This document shows positions 1 through 11,223 of a stretch of 64,000 bases of DNA, piece by piece; within the stretch, counting starts at the first letter, position 1; every line of letters begins with the position of its first letter. Under the pieces are notes generated by a model. The model had not been told where the DNA came from. It saw only the letters and a program-made list of their open reading frames with translations, and searched no databases. A program made the translations under genes and the position numbers. The DNA comes from Nissolia schottii (lineage: Eukaryota; Streptophyta; Magnoliopsida; Fabales; Fabaceae), in NCBI GenBank assembly GCA_003254905.1, contig QANU01087068.1:107721-171720 (forward strand). Reading direction: 5' to 3'.

Positions 1-328
1 TGTGTCCATGTAATGGCATGCTGCGAGTCTGGACTGGCGGACATACTTCAACAATGTTTACACCATGGACAACCTTTCCAAGGCCTACGAGCAAGATTTT
101 CAGGTTGTTGGTCACAAATCAACCTGGCCTAGAGTCACATTTCTGACCGTTATTCTCGACGAAAGTTTAAAGTGCAACAAACGAGGTCAGCGAACTCTAC
201 TTGTTTCCGAAACAAAATGGATATCTACAAAAAGACGCCAGCAAAGACGTTGTAGACTTTGTCATGAAACAGGTCACAATAGTAGTAATTGTCCACACAC
301 TGGTGTGGGGCCAAGTCACCAGACGTAG
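1..328 (+). pseudogene. MULE (Mutator-like) transposase, C-terminal end, frameshifted
   Basis: The frame from 65 to 328 ends in a CCHC zinc knuckle (CRLCHETGHNSSNCP) after a basic stretch, as at the C-terminus of MuDR/MULE transposases. Just upstream another frame reads CVHVMACC, resembling the SWIM zinc-finger end (CxH...C), and the frame then shifts by one base near position 25 into LDWRTYFNNVYTMDNL, which is also MULE-like. The transposase core would lie to the left of the window. The one-base shift suggests an inactive copy. The family call is from motif memory, not a search. Cut by the window edge. Confidence 0.7.
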
Positions 329-454
329 AATACTGATATTGTCAGATGATAATTCCATGTAAAAATTCTATGTGAAACGTGTTATTATTAAGATTGATTT
401 TCCTAACACCCATGTGCAACGTGTTATTATGCTTGACACTCATATGAACATTTT

Positions 455-650
455 TTAGTGTTAGGGTTAGGGTTAAAATTAAGGTTAAGGTTTAGGATTT
501 AGGATTTATGGTTAGGGTTATGGTTATTGTTAGGGTTTAAGGCTAGGGTTAGGGTTAGATTTTTGGTTGGGTTTAGGGTTATGATTAGGATTAGGGGTAG
601 GGTTTGAGGTTAGTTTTGGTTTAGGGTTAGAGTTAGTGATAAGAACAAGG
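455..650 (+). repeat. Degenerate telomere-like (TTAGGG/TTTAGGG) array 1
   Basis: Interrupted runs of TTAGGG, TTTAGGG and variants (TTAAGG, TTATGG) fill this stretch. It is far too degenerate to be a functional telomere. A similar block lies at 3237-3660 on the other side of the PMD pseudogene, in the same orientation and also followed by an AAT-type microsatellite. Confidence 0.85.
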
Positions 651-660
651 TTTTATTCTT

Positions 661-724
661 CTTAATAATAATAATGATAATAACGATGATGATAATAATA
701 ATATTAATAATAATAACAATAAGC

Positions 725-785
<61 letters not shown>

Positions 786-830
786 TAATAATAACAATAA
801 TAACAATAATAATTATAATAATAATAACAT
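661..830 (+). repeat. AAT trinucleotide microsatellite
   Basis: Long run of TAA/AAT units with occasional ACA and ATG interruptions, directly after the telomere-like block. Apparent open frames rich in isoleucine on both strands here are products of the repeat, not genes. Confidence 0.95.
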
Positions 831-1039
831 TGGATTTGGTCAATTTAAACAGATACATGTACATTCATCTTTGGCCGTGAAAATCTTGGGATTGACCTAC
901 GGGTCTAGGTGCCTTTGTAGGAGTGTATCTATTGGGTGCCCTAATATTTTCAAGGTCTCGAAAACCATACCCCTACTCAGCTGCACTACTAGTACTAGCT
1001 CCATCATCATTGCCCCCGATGCCTTATTAACCGCAACAC

Positions 1040-3187
1040 TCATCTCTGCATTTCTTGAACCCCCCTCGTAAATAGGTTTCCCCTTCTACTAGGTCTAGGC
1101 GACGGTTGCCTCGGATATGCATCGTTCGTGTTGTCATTGTCATCATATGATGCATCCTCTGGCGGCTCATTTAGATTAAACAGTACCCTAACCCCAATGC
1201 TAGGACTTGACGGCTGAGAAACACCTCTACACATTTCTACACGATCCATGTTAGCTGATCTTGGTGATCGTACGCATGACTCACTAGATCTTGAAGAATA
1301 TCCTACATGGAAAGACCTTTTACCATACGAATGTTGCTCATAGGAGATCTTGTGTCAAGTCTGTATGGAGGTGGAGTGACTTCAACTGGTATGGAGTCAC
1401 TTCAACTTCATCAGCTGCATTCTGAGGAGGTTGTAACGACGAGGGGCTAGAGTTGAAAAATTCAAAGTTCTCGTAAATTTCATGCAATTTTTGAGTCATT
1501 TGTTCGCCTAGCCAAGCTTAGAAACCAGGTTAGGAGGCGGATTATACGAATCCGTTTGGGGAACCGGAGCATACAAATCAGACTGCGGAGACAAAGCAAA
1601 GAAATCATGTTGGGGCGACAGAGCAAAGAAAGCTTGTTCAGGAGGCGGAGCAAAGAAACCATGTTGGGGAGGCGAAACGTACAAACCATGCGGATGCTCA
1701 TCAATAAATCCAGGTGGTGGGTGCACGGGCACATTACCATGTGCTGGCGAAGGATAGTATTGTTGCCACATATCAGGTACCTGTTGATAATCGTATATTT
1801 GTTTAAGAAATCTACGACCATTAACCAAATATCACTGCCAATACTGCATGGTTGGTCTATAAGCAATAATTTTATCAGTGACCAGTGTCACACAGTTGTC
1901 CCAAATCTAAATCCACTGGTGATGCTTTTGCACCTAGTTTGCACCCATCAACGCTTGTGGAATTCCCCTCAAGTCGACATTATGAGAGCGACCTAGAATG
2001 TTACAGCTAGGCCTAAAAGGCACCGTCTGAACCAGACCTAATTGGCGGAGCACGTGATCAGCTGCATGCCACTCAATAATCTCAAAGCATATTAGTGGAC
2101 ATACTACTGACCACATACCCCGTTAATTCTTCACTTCCCTTGGGATGACTGCGGCAACCTGGGGCTCACAATATGAATGCCATATAAACTGCACACAAAA
2201 ATAATCAATTAAATTGAGTGGGATATTAACAAAACACAACTGTTTATAATATTTTACAGTGTTAATCTATACCTCGTCTGGGGCCATGTCGTCTATGACT
2301 TTTCTGCATTCCTTAACGGTAATATTATGCACATTAGGAATATACACATGGTCAGCCCATCTGCAATATATTGGATTAATTAAGTTAATAAAAATTTTAA
2401 AAAAATGGTTCTATTAAACTAATATAAACATTGCAACTGTCAACTTAATAAACTATTACCTTGCCGCAAGGGAAAAATGGAACTGGTTCGGGTCATGTGG
2501 GTTGGGTGCAAGTATAGGAAATCTATAAAATGTTCATACTTGAAGAAGCACCATGTAACCACTTATTCCTTTACAGTTTACGCGTGAAGCGCGACATAGT
2601 GATCTCTGAACCATGGCAAGAATGGTTGAACTCCAACTATATTTTCCTAGGCCACCCAAATCTCGAAGGATGGCCAAGTACTTCGAATGGATCCAGTTGC
2701 CATGCTTATCACAAAACAAAAAATTATCAAACAGACACAAAATGTATCCACGCGCATGCCCTGTCAATATTTGCTGCATGTCATGCTCATCAATATCGTC
2801 GTGGATAACGACGCCAAAATTATTATTGAGCCACACCGAATTAATAAACGATATGTATACGTCATCGAGACCAGGTATAACTCCAAGAAGTTCTTGGCAT
2901 AGATTTACAAGACCTGGTCCTACGAATACAATTTTTGGTGCGGTTACGGCTTCACCCTCACTGGCAATCCCAAGTATCACGTTCACATCCTCCAATGTGA
3001 TCGCACACTCACCGTGTAAAAGATGAAACATGTGGTTTTTCTGCCTCCACCGCTCAATAAGCCCAGAAATAAGTCCTTGGTTCACTCCAATTTGGGGTAA
3101 CAAGGACGCCTGTAACAAACTGGCATTTTCCAAATACGGTAGTATAAGGGAATTCGGTGGTTCAATGATCTCATGTCTGGTCCGCAA
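1040..3187 (-). pseudogene. Plant mobile domain (PMD) protein, MAIN/PP7-long-form-like, decayed
   Basis: Three exons can be followed on the minus strand: 2460-3187, 2273-2360 and 2188 down to about 1040, joined by good GT-AG sites in matching phase. The first carries the PMD core (LIERWRQKNHMFHLLHGEC, then ITLEDVNVILGI). The last includes a match to the domain's second half (VVCPLICFEIIEWHAADHVL) and a Pro/Phe-rich repeat tail (units like PPxHGFFA and SPQHDFFAL at 1530-1690). In-frame stops lie at 2534, 2123, 1934, 1907, 1832 and 1508, with a frame change near 1505-1530. No ATG is seen at the 5' end. PMD proteins act in transposon silencing, and many PMD genes are themselves carried by MULE or Gypsy elements; the opposing MULE tail at 1-328 fits that. 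Nonfunctional as it stands. Confidence 0.75.
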
Positions 3188-3236
3188 CTGCTACGCAATA
3201 TGTAACAATAACGATTAACATTAGATTTTATATAAT

Positions 3237-3660
3237 ATAATTAGGGTTTAAGGTTAGGGTTAGTGTTAGGGTTAAGGTTATTGTTAGGGTTTAAGGTTAA
3301 GATTAGGAGTTCAGGTTAAAGTTAGGGTTAAGGCTAGTATTAAAGTTAGGGTTAGGGTTAAAGTTAGGGTTATGATTTAGGATTAGTGTTTAGGGTTAGG
3401 GTTAGTGTGTTAAGGTTAGTGTTAGGTTTAGGGTTTAGGGTTTAGGGTTTAGGGTTTATGGCCAGGGTTAGGGTTTAGGATTTATGATTTAGGGTTATGA
3501 CAATTGGTTATGTTTAGTGTTAGGTTAGGTTTTAGGGTTAGGGCTAGTGGTAGTGTTAGGGTTAGGGTTTAGGGTTAGTGTGAGGGGTTATGGGTAGGTA
3601 TAGGCTATAGGGTGAAAAGTTAGGGTTAGGGTTAGGGTTTATGGTTTATGTTTAGGGTTT
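3237..3660 (+). repeat. Degenerate telomere-like (TTAGGG/TTTAGGG) array 2
   Basis: About 420 bp of variant TTAGGG/TTTAGGG units, including several consecutive TTTAGGG near 3427-3458, the exact plant telomere unit. Same strand as array 1. It directly follows the 5' side of the PMD pseudogene and runs into another AAT-type microsatellite. Confidence 0.85.
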
Positions 3661-3775
3661 ATGATAATAATAATGATGATGATAATGATAATAATAATAA
3701 TAACAATAACATAATAATAATAATAAGCATAATAATAATGAAGATGATAATATTAATAAGCATAATAATAAAAAT
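3661..3775 (+). repeat. AAT/GAT microsatellite
   Basis: ATAATAATG, GATGAT and AATAATA units with AAGCATAAT interruptions. The AAGCATAAT phrase is also found in the microsatellite at 661-830, supporting the view that the two telomere-like/AAT modules share an origin. Confidence 0.85.
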
Positions 3776-6713
3776 AAAGTAGAGATTTCTGTCGTTAAAT
3801 TGTACCAAATTAAAGTAAATTGTACCAAATTAAGTTATCCAGATTTTACTTTATATAATTATACCCTTCCTCCTAAAGAAATTAAAGTAGAGATTTTTGT
3901 CGTTACAAAAATACTACACATGAATATACACATGACCACTCAAATATAACATTAATAATGATTATATAAGATAAATATAAACCCGATTATTCTCCAGGAT
4001 TTTTTATGAGATGTGTAGCAATGGATTTACAGTATCATCGTCCTTCTGAGGTCTAACCATCGTAATGCTATTTTTTCACTTAAATACAAGAGTTTACAAT
4101 ATCATTGTTAGAACTTGTTTGAAAGGAAAAAAATTAAAAACTTAACTGTGAAAAACAAGGTTAAAACTAGAATAAAAAACAAAAAATAAACTGAGGTGAA
4201 ACTAAAAAAATTAAACCTGTAGTGAAACCGAAAAATTACAAGAGAAGTGAGGCAAGAAGGAGCAGTTTATAGAGGAAGTATGTGAATTATGTGGACTGAG
4301 GAGGAAGAGGGAAGGGCAAGCAGTATGTGATCGTGTATTTGTGAAGTGAGGAGGAAGAAGTGAGGGGCAAGCAAGTTATAGAGGAAGAAGTGTAGAAGAA
4401 TTGAAGAAAAAGTGCCTTGGCAACTAGCACTGTTGCATTGTGCCTGCGCAGGGGCTAAAATCGTCGGAGTCAATGGTGATTTTAGGACCCCTGCGTCCTC
4501 TGCGTCACGTCTCCCACCTGCATGTCATACACGTGTCACCTTCGTGCTGAAATTGCCTACAGTAATGGCGATTTCAAGTAAGCTTTTATTTTATTTTAAT
4601 TTATTTTTTGAAATTTTTGAAATCACCCTATACTATGGCAATTTCAGAAATTCCACCCATACAAATATAAATTTGTTTTTTGACCCATGTTGGCGGATAC
4701 AGTATAAGTTGTATCCATATAATTGTTATAACCCCCATTTTCGACTGCCTTTTCCAAACTTTATTTTTCTTTTTTCAATAATTTTATTTTCACCTAAAAA
4801 TATACAAAAACCCTAAACATTATATCATTTAAATTTTGTGAAGATCGTGATACATAATAAACATTTTAACTATTTTTAATCTTCTCTTTCCATCAAATCA
4901 CACTTTCTCTCTTGTTTTTCGTCTTTAAAACACACAGTTATCAATATAATAAAGATAGATATCAACTCAATCATCACATACATCAACATAAGAAAAATAG
5001 ACATCATCATATCAACATAAAAAAAAGTATCAGCATTTTTTTTAAAAAAAAGTTTGTTATTTTTTTATAAATGTTAATATATATTTATAATGTGTTAATG
5101 CATATTTTCAATATGTTGATACATATAGTCATTACGTTAATGCATATTTTTATTATGTTATATTCATGTGGGGAATGAGTTTGACGATTGAGAGGTGTTG
5201 TTGATACTTATCTCTATTTTGCATAATTATAAAACCTGACCAGATGGTTTACTCAACTACTCCATCGAATTACTGATTTAACCAACAAGTTACTGTGACA
5301 CTGAACTAGATTTAATTAAATAAATATATAAAATATAATTATGTTAAATTAAATGTATAATATATATATATATAATTAATACGACAAAATAACAAAATTA
5401 TGTATTCAGCCAAGTTGTTAAGGACTGCATTCCATACCTCTTTATCCATCCATAGATAAAATCTCACCTTTAAATTTTTTGGATTATTAACTCATAAATT
5501 TCATTGTTGGCCAGGTCAGATGCGCCACGTGATAGAAAGAGTGTTTTATTTATTTATTTTTCATTGGTTCTTTATTGTCTTCTCCATTTTATCTCCAAAA
5601 TCCAAACTGTGGCCATAGTCCCTTTTTTTTTCCCCTTTTCCTGTTTTATCATAGTCCCTTTTTTTTTCCCCTTTTCCTGTTTTATCCTTCATTAAAATTT
5701 TAGATATGGTATAATAAAATAATTATAAGGACCTTATACAATTTATTTATCTAATAATTAATAAATATATAAAAATTTAATTTAAATTATTGAAAATCAA
5801 ATTAAATAATAAGTAATTTAAAACCAATTAAACTTACAAGGATTTGATTTAATTGTATGTGTTATAGGCCAGTATTATCTGGGTCCGGGGTGCGCATCTC
5901 ACTCACCAATGAAATGGGAGCAACTGGTATAGCAACTCTAGTTTGAAAGTGAAGAAGGTCTGATCATTCAAGGGCTTGATTGCTCAGCTTCCATAACGTC
6001 AAGATGCATAAATCTAAGGTAGACAAGGACACGAATTAATTTTGGATTCTTATGAATATTTCTTCGTCATATTAATTGTTCAAGTATGACATTAATTCTT
6101 TTAGTGGTATTGGAGAGTTTTAATTTTAGACTTATTAATCTTCTTAATCATCTCTAACATACACTTATTAAAATCTCAAACAAAAATTAATAGAATTTTT
6201 GACAAATGTATGATCGCAAATGATGAGAAAGATTTATATATCTAAAATTACAACTGTCAAACACACTGATTTAATTCCTTTACTTAAAAAGTAATGTTAG
6301 CCGCCTTTACTAACTTAGGCACTCCTACAAGCTGGCCGCACCGCTGTATCGAGGAGGAGCTCAGCTGTCCAAGCTCCCATCCCCATTTCAACTCATACGG
6401 AACCACCCAGGAATGCTATTTGGGTACAGTAAGTGAATCCCATGTTTACGCAGAGAGGAATAAAGTTCATACAAATCCTAAACAAAACTACTCTTGCTAA
6501 TGAGAGTCATTGCAATTGCGAAAAAAGAAAACGGGAGCCTCAACCCTTTGCATGTCAGGAATGATCTAGGGAACATTCTTACATGAAAATAGGAACACAA
6601 GATCTTAGTTACGTGGATGTTGGAGAATTGAAGACCAATTATTAATTAAGAAGAAGCGTCCAGAACATGTCTTAATTAAATAGTAATTAAGATGATGATG
6701 GATGGATTAATTA
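3776..6713. other. Intergenic, repeat-derived, no gene seen
   Basis: AT-rich. A purine-rich stretch at 4255-4410 repeats variants of GAGGAGGAAGAAGTG and GGGCAAGCA. At 4450-4650 the phrases GGCGATTTCAAG, GAAATCACCC and GCAATTTCAG recur in both orientations, which looks like transposon end sequence but could not be assigned. A moderately GC-rich island at 6294-6480 could be an exon relic; its short open frame matches nothing I know. Confidence 0.5.
5614..5685 (+). repeat. 36-bp tandem duplication
   Basis: A pyrimidine-rich 36-bp unit starting CATAGTCCCTTTTTT occurs twice in direct, essentially perfect tandem (5614-5649 and 5650-5685). Confidence 0.9.
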
Positions 6714-7840
6714 TCACATGATAGAGCAAGCATGAGGGTTGTCATCACTGAACATGGACACGGCCTTGTCATTGACCAATGTTGCACCAATTGGCACTCG
6801 GTAATAGCCAAAGTCATGACCATAACTGTATCCATGCTTGTAGTAATTGTAAGAAGAGGAAGGCGCCATATAAGAATTAGATGCATAGTAGGGATGGTAC
6901 TCCGGGTTGTATGGATATGGCCACAGCTCTGCCCTCCTACCACTCTTCCTAACCGTCTTCAATACCTTCTTTTGGTCTGCCCAACCCATCACCGTCACCT
7001 TTTGCATGCGCATGTCTATGTCTACATCATCAACTCCTGATATCATCATCATCATACAATTAATCTTGTAAGTCAATAGGTAATTAAGGATCCATGCACA
7101 CACAGTTTGACCTTATTGCCAATAATAATGTCAACAAAATCACTTAGCTCGCGCTTATTTAAAGCCAGAATTTTACATATTTAACAATATTTAGACAATA
7201 TTTGAATAACTCTCTCACATAAGCATGAATTTCACCATAAAGAGGAAAAAAAATACGAATATGGTGGAATCCATATTTTTGTAAAAGAGTTGTCTAAATA
7301 TTATTGTACATGTAACATTATCCTTAATCACATCATAGAGAAACGATTCACATCAATTCAACTTGAATTATGATCAATTATAATGCATACCTTAATTATA
7401 TTCTAAATTTTAGAATGTTCAAACTAGGACATGTTCCAGTATAATTGGATAGTTTATTTTCTTTTGAACAAGAAATTAATATCTTTTTAGACTACTTTTT
7501 ATTAAGTTAATATCTTAGACTATTATAAATTAATTTCTTTTTCAATATTTTAGTCCAAATTTAATTGTGAGTCTTAATATAGTGAATATGAATATTTTGG
7601 GTTTATTTTCGTTCTATATTAATTAGAGAAAAATACATTAAAAGTATCATCAAGCAGCTAGCGCTCAACTAGTGAAACATGTTATTCTATGTACCAGGTA
7701 ATTTTTTAAGAGCTTTCTTTATCTTTGCCTCGCAACCTGCACAGTCCATATGCACGAACATCTCTACTATCTGAAAAACACAAATAATAAGATTAAAAAA
7801 AAAAAAGGAACATTAGTAAAAACAATCAAAATCAAATTTT

Positions 7841-7921
<81 letters not shown>

Positions 7922-8036
7922 CGAAGTTATGCGCCGAGAGGCATTTTCCATAATTTTTAAGTGATGGCTTACACCTAAAATTGTAGTGATGTGGATTTTG
8001 TTTTAACTTTGCCATCACTACAATCGATATTAGCAT
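6714..8036 (-). CDS. Heavy-metal-associated isoprenylated plant protein (HIPP)
   Basis: Exons 7695-7770 and 6714-7036 splice in phase. The first encodes VEMFVHMDCAGCEAKIKKAL, the HMA fold with its metal-binding CxxC (MDCAGC). The second continues GVDDVDIDMRMQKVTVMGWA, then a Tyr/Pro/Ser-rich tail, ending CSIM, a CaaX box for farnesylation. HIPPs bind heavy metals or act as membrane-tethered metallochaperones in stress responses. The closest remembered relatives are Arabidopsis HIPP30-type proteins. No ATG precedes the HMA exon, which begins directly after a TTTTTCAG acceptor. A possible 15-nt first exon (8022-8036, encoding MLISI with a GT donor) would give an in-frame protein of 137 residues; this start is tentative, and translation from the Met of VEM is the alternative. 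The proposed first intron contains the TA/GA microsatellite. Confidence 0.8.
7844..7919. repeat. (TA)n(GA)n compound microsatellite
   Basis: A run of TA dinucleotides followed by an uninterrupted GA run, inside the proposed first intron of the HIPP gene. A very similar compound repeat lies at 63,441-63,516. Confidence 0.95.
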
Positions 8037-8929
8037 GCATATTAATTAGTGTTTGGAAGCCTCCGACGCATTAAACATAACATTTTTCCTATGCTAACGC
8101 ATTAGAACTTCAGACCTTTTAAATCCTTTCAAGTTACATTTGAGAATTAATGACCAAGGATATAGAACAATTTTATATCTATGAGCATGATGATGCAAAA
8201 GACACATAACAGCCAGGAACTTCAAAGAGGTAGAGAAATATACATAATTCAAGAGCAATGGAAAAAAATAAATAATAATAGTCTTAATTTCTAACCGTCA
8301 TTTATGGATGTTAAGAGAAACCCTCTAGTGTTCTTTCCGAAATGCAATGAGCTTCTATAAGTTCTAAGGATGAGGGACATCAAGATTGTATGTCCTATTT
8401 ATAGGTGATAGACAAGAATCGATGAATTAAACTATGTATTGTACCATTGAGAGCCAGCAAGAGCATTAAGAAATTAAATAATATTATGTAACGTAATCAA
8501 GAAAGACTATGTATTTCACTATGCGTGATCCCCACGGCATTTTCTTTCTCTTTTAACTTGCTTCCTTCGTAAAACAAAAACTTAAGCGTGTAGACTTAAT
8601 GGAAATTGCATAGCAAATGCTCAGAAATAGGGGAGAGCTTTATAAATTAAACACTATAAATGGAAAGCTATCACATTAAAGCGTCATATATGTCAATGTC
8701 ATCACCATCATTGCTTTATATTTTCACTTACTATTTATATTGATCATGACATGAATGAGTATTTGGCTAACTAAAATATTATCCAGATTAAATAAATGTG
8801 ATATGATGTCATGATAATGAGAAATATTTTAAAAAAATATTTTTATAATAAATTAATTAGAGAGTATCACATGTTATTAAAAAGGTTTTAAAATATGTTT
8901 TGGTTATTGTATATGTACCATTCTTTATT

Positions 8930-8960
<31 letters not shown>

Positions 8961-9452
8961 AACAATAAAAAAAGAAGAAGAATGTTTTCCATTACTATAT
9001 TTATGATTACTATGTTTATGATTTAGTAGTTATTATGATTTAGTAGCTTTTATCATCTTTAGTAATAGTGTAATGTTTTAAGCTTTTATTTTCTTATCAG
9101 ATTATAATATCTGGCGGCAATTTAACAGGTCAATGGAAGCTTGCTACAATATCTTAATGAAATAGACAAATTTGACCAATCTGCAATTTAAAACGGCATG
9201 GCGTGTGCAATTGCAGAAGTTGCCTATGCAGCTGTTGGCATGATACATGATTGAGTGACAAGCTCCATAACCAGAATGTTGAAGTTTAGAAGGTAACTGT
9301 AAATCAATAAATCAACCAATGGGTTTGGTTTGTGCGAGTATATTGGCCTGCAACTACTTAGCAGGCAATTTCCTTGCATCCGCTCTGAAAACAAATCTGT
9401 TGACAATATGGCGTGTTAAAACATTTGTGTGAGAAAATATGTGAAACTCTTT
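8037..9452. other. Intergenic, no gene seen
   Basis: AT-rich sequence upstream of the HIPP gene, with a short (TA)n at 8932-8950. It should include the HIPP promoter. No coding frame, RNA gene or complete transposon recognised. Confidence 0.6.
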
Positions 9453-11223
9453 TGCCACGTCCTAACTTTAGGTGTGACCGCACGTAAGGATATTAACTCT
9501 CCGCAGAAGTTCTGATGTGGCATAATACTGATCATACATGATACTAATTTACTAATTGAATTATATATATATATATATATAAATAATTGTCTGAATTACA
9601 TAATATCTAATTAGAATAATAATGAAATTAATAAATGCTAAAGTGTGACAATGTAAAATCATGCCCTGATTATCTGAAGTAAATCTTAACAAAAAAATAT
9701 CAAAAGGTAGACCCCACAACAAACCGAAGCTCACTGACGTTGGATTTCGCTACTACTGGACGAGGGGAATGTTATCACTCTCCTTAACTATATAAAAAAA
9801 AATGACCGATGAGTGAGTTGTTAACTCAGTGGTGGGTACCTCAGTACCACACACATAACATATACAGGCATTTAATACAAATAACATATACAGATGAAAG
9901 ATAAATGCAAAAACAATTCACATATTATAACTTTGCTGAGAATATTACTGTTGAATAACTAAACTAACATAATTGTTATGTAATACTGTTTGTCTCCAAC
10001 AGAGGGGTGTGAGGAGAAATGTCTCTCAATCCTCGATCAAGGGAGTGCGAGCTCAATCTTGCTTCACCAGGATAAATCCTCGTGGTTTGGGTGTGCTGGA
10101 ACCCATAAAGAATAATGAATCACTGTAGGTACACTAAACTCATATTATTAATGAGAATATTGTGGGTAGCCGAACTCATATCACACTGAGAGTATTGTGG
10201 GTAAGCTGAACCCATATCACACTGAAGTTGTTGAAATGTAAGTCTATTACCCTAGTCTATTTACTTGTAATTAATTACCAATGTTATTATATTCTATGCC
10301 TACTAATTATGGAAAACATGTTATCCTATGGTCTTGCTATAAGAGTTGCTAGTTAAGCCTAACCAAAGAGTTCTACACACATAAGCATACATTTATTTCA
10401 CATAGCACATACATAGGTCTCTACTTAGTCCTAACATGTGATTTACTAAACATATGAATAATTGATTAACCTAGATTCTTGAATAATTAAATAATAATAA
10501 TAACAATAATCGTGTTAGCATAATTGACTCGATTGATAGACTGCTAATGTGGCACACCGTCGATGCATCGAAACCTCTACTCACCTAGAAAGGCCTCAGA
10601 CTAGGGAGTACTGACACTGGAAGCTCCAAGCAACATAACGTTGACACCTGAAATGGCCAATAAACACCACACCATGAGAAACTAACAAAAATATTATTGA
10701 AGTGTGTCATGGTAGCGAGGATTGCTATGGCAAACCGACATCGCCACGGTGGTCGTGGACCGCCACAGCGCTACCACAACCAAAGTAATAGCACTAAGGC
10801 CTACTACCCTAAGTCACCCCTAAAAGACTAATTATCTACCCTAAGTGAAGACATTGCGTCTCCACAAGAAAAACTGAGCAGAAAAGTTCTCGCGCTTGGG
10901 AGGAACCTTAAAAGCTCCGAAGGAATTAGCGAGTTGTAGTGTTGCTTGGGGTTCTATTTATGGGAAGAGAATTAGCCTCCTCTCCAAGAAACATGTAATG
11001 ATCCCAGAAATCGTCACCAGCACGCAAGGGACTAGTGCCCTTACGAAAGTCTCCTAACGTGCTAATCATAAAAAATGCGCAACTTTTATAAATAAAGAGG
11101 AAATATTTTTAAATAAAACTAAACATCATAATATAAATAAATAAGATCATTTGCAAGATACGAAATATATATAATCCAAAATACGCTACACACTAGTTGT
11201 AGTTCACTAGAGTACTTTATAAA

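Noticed and set aside
610..880. Overlapping poly-isoleucine open frames on both strands
   Set aside because: They are translations of the AAT microsatellite.
455..3660. A chromosome end or functional telomere
   Set aside because: Arrays are short and heavily degenerate, and genes continue on the right; interstitial telomere-like sequence is the better reading.
7767..8036. 89-codon minus-strand frame with SLSLSLS and YIYIYI
   Set aside because: Translation of the (TA)n(GA)n microsatellite; only its first five codons may matter as a possible HIPP first exon. The same applies to 63,374-63,580.
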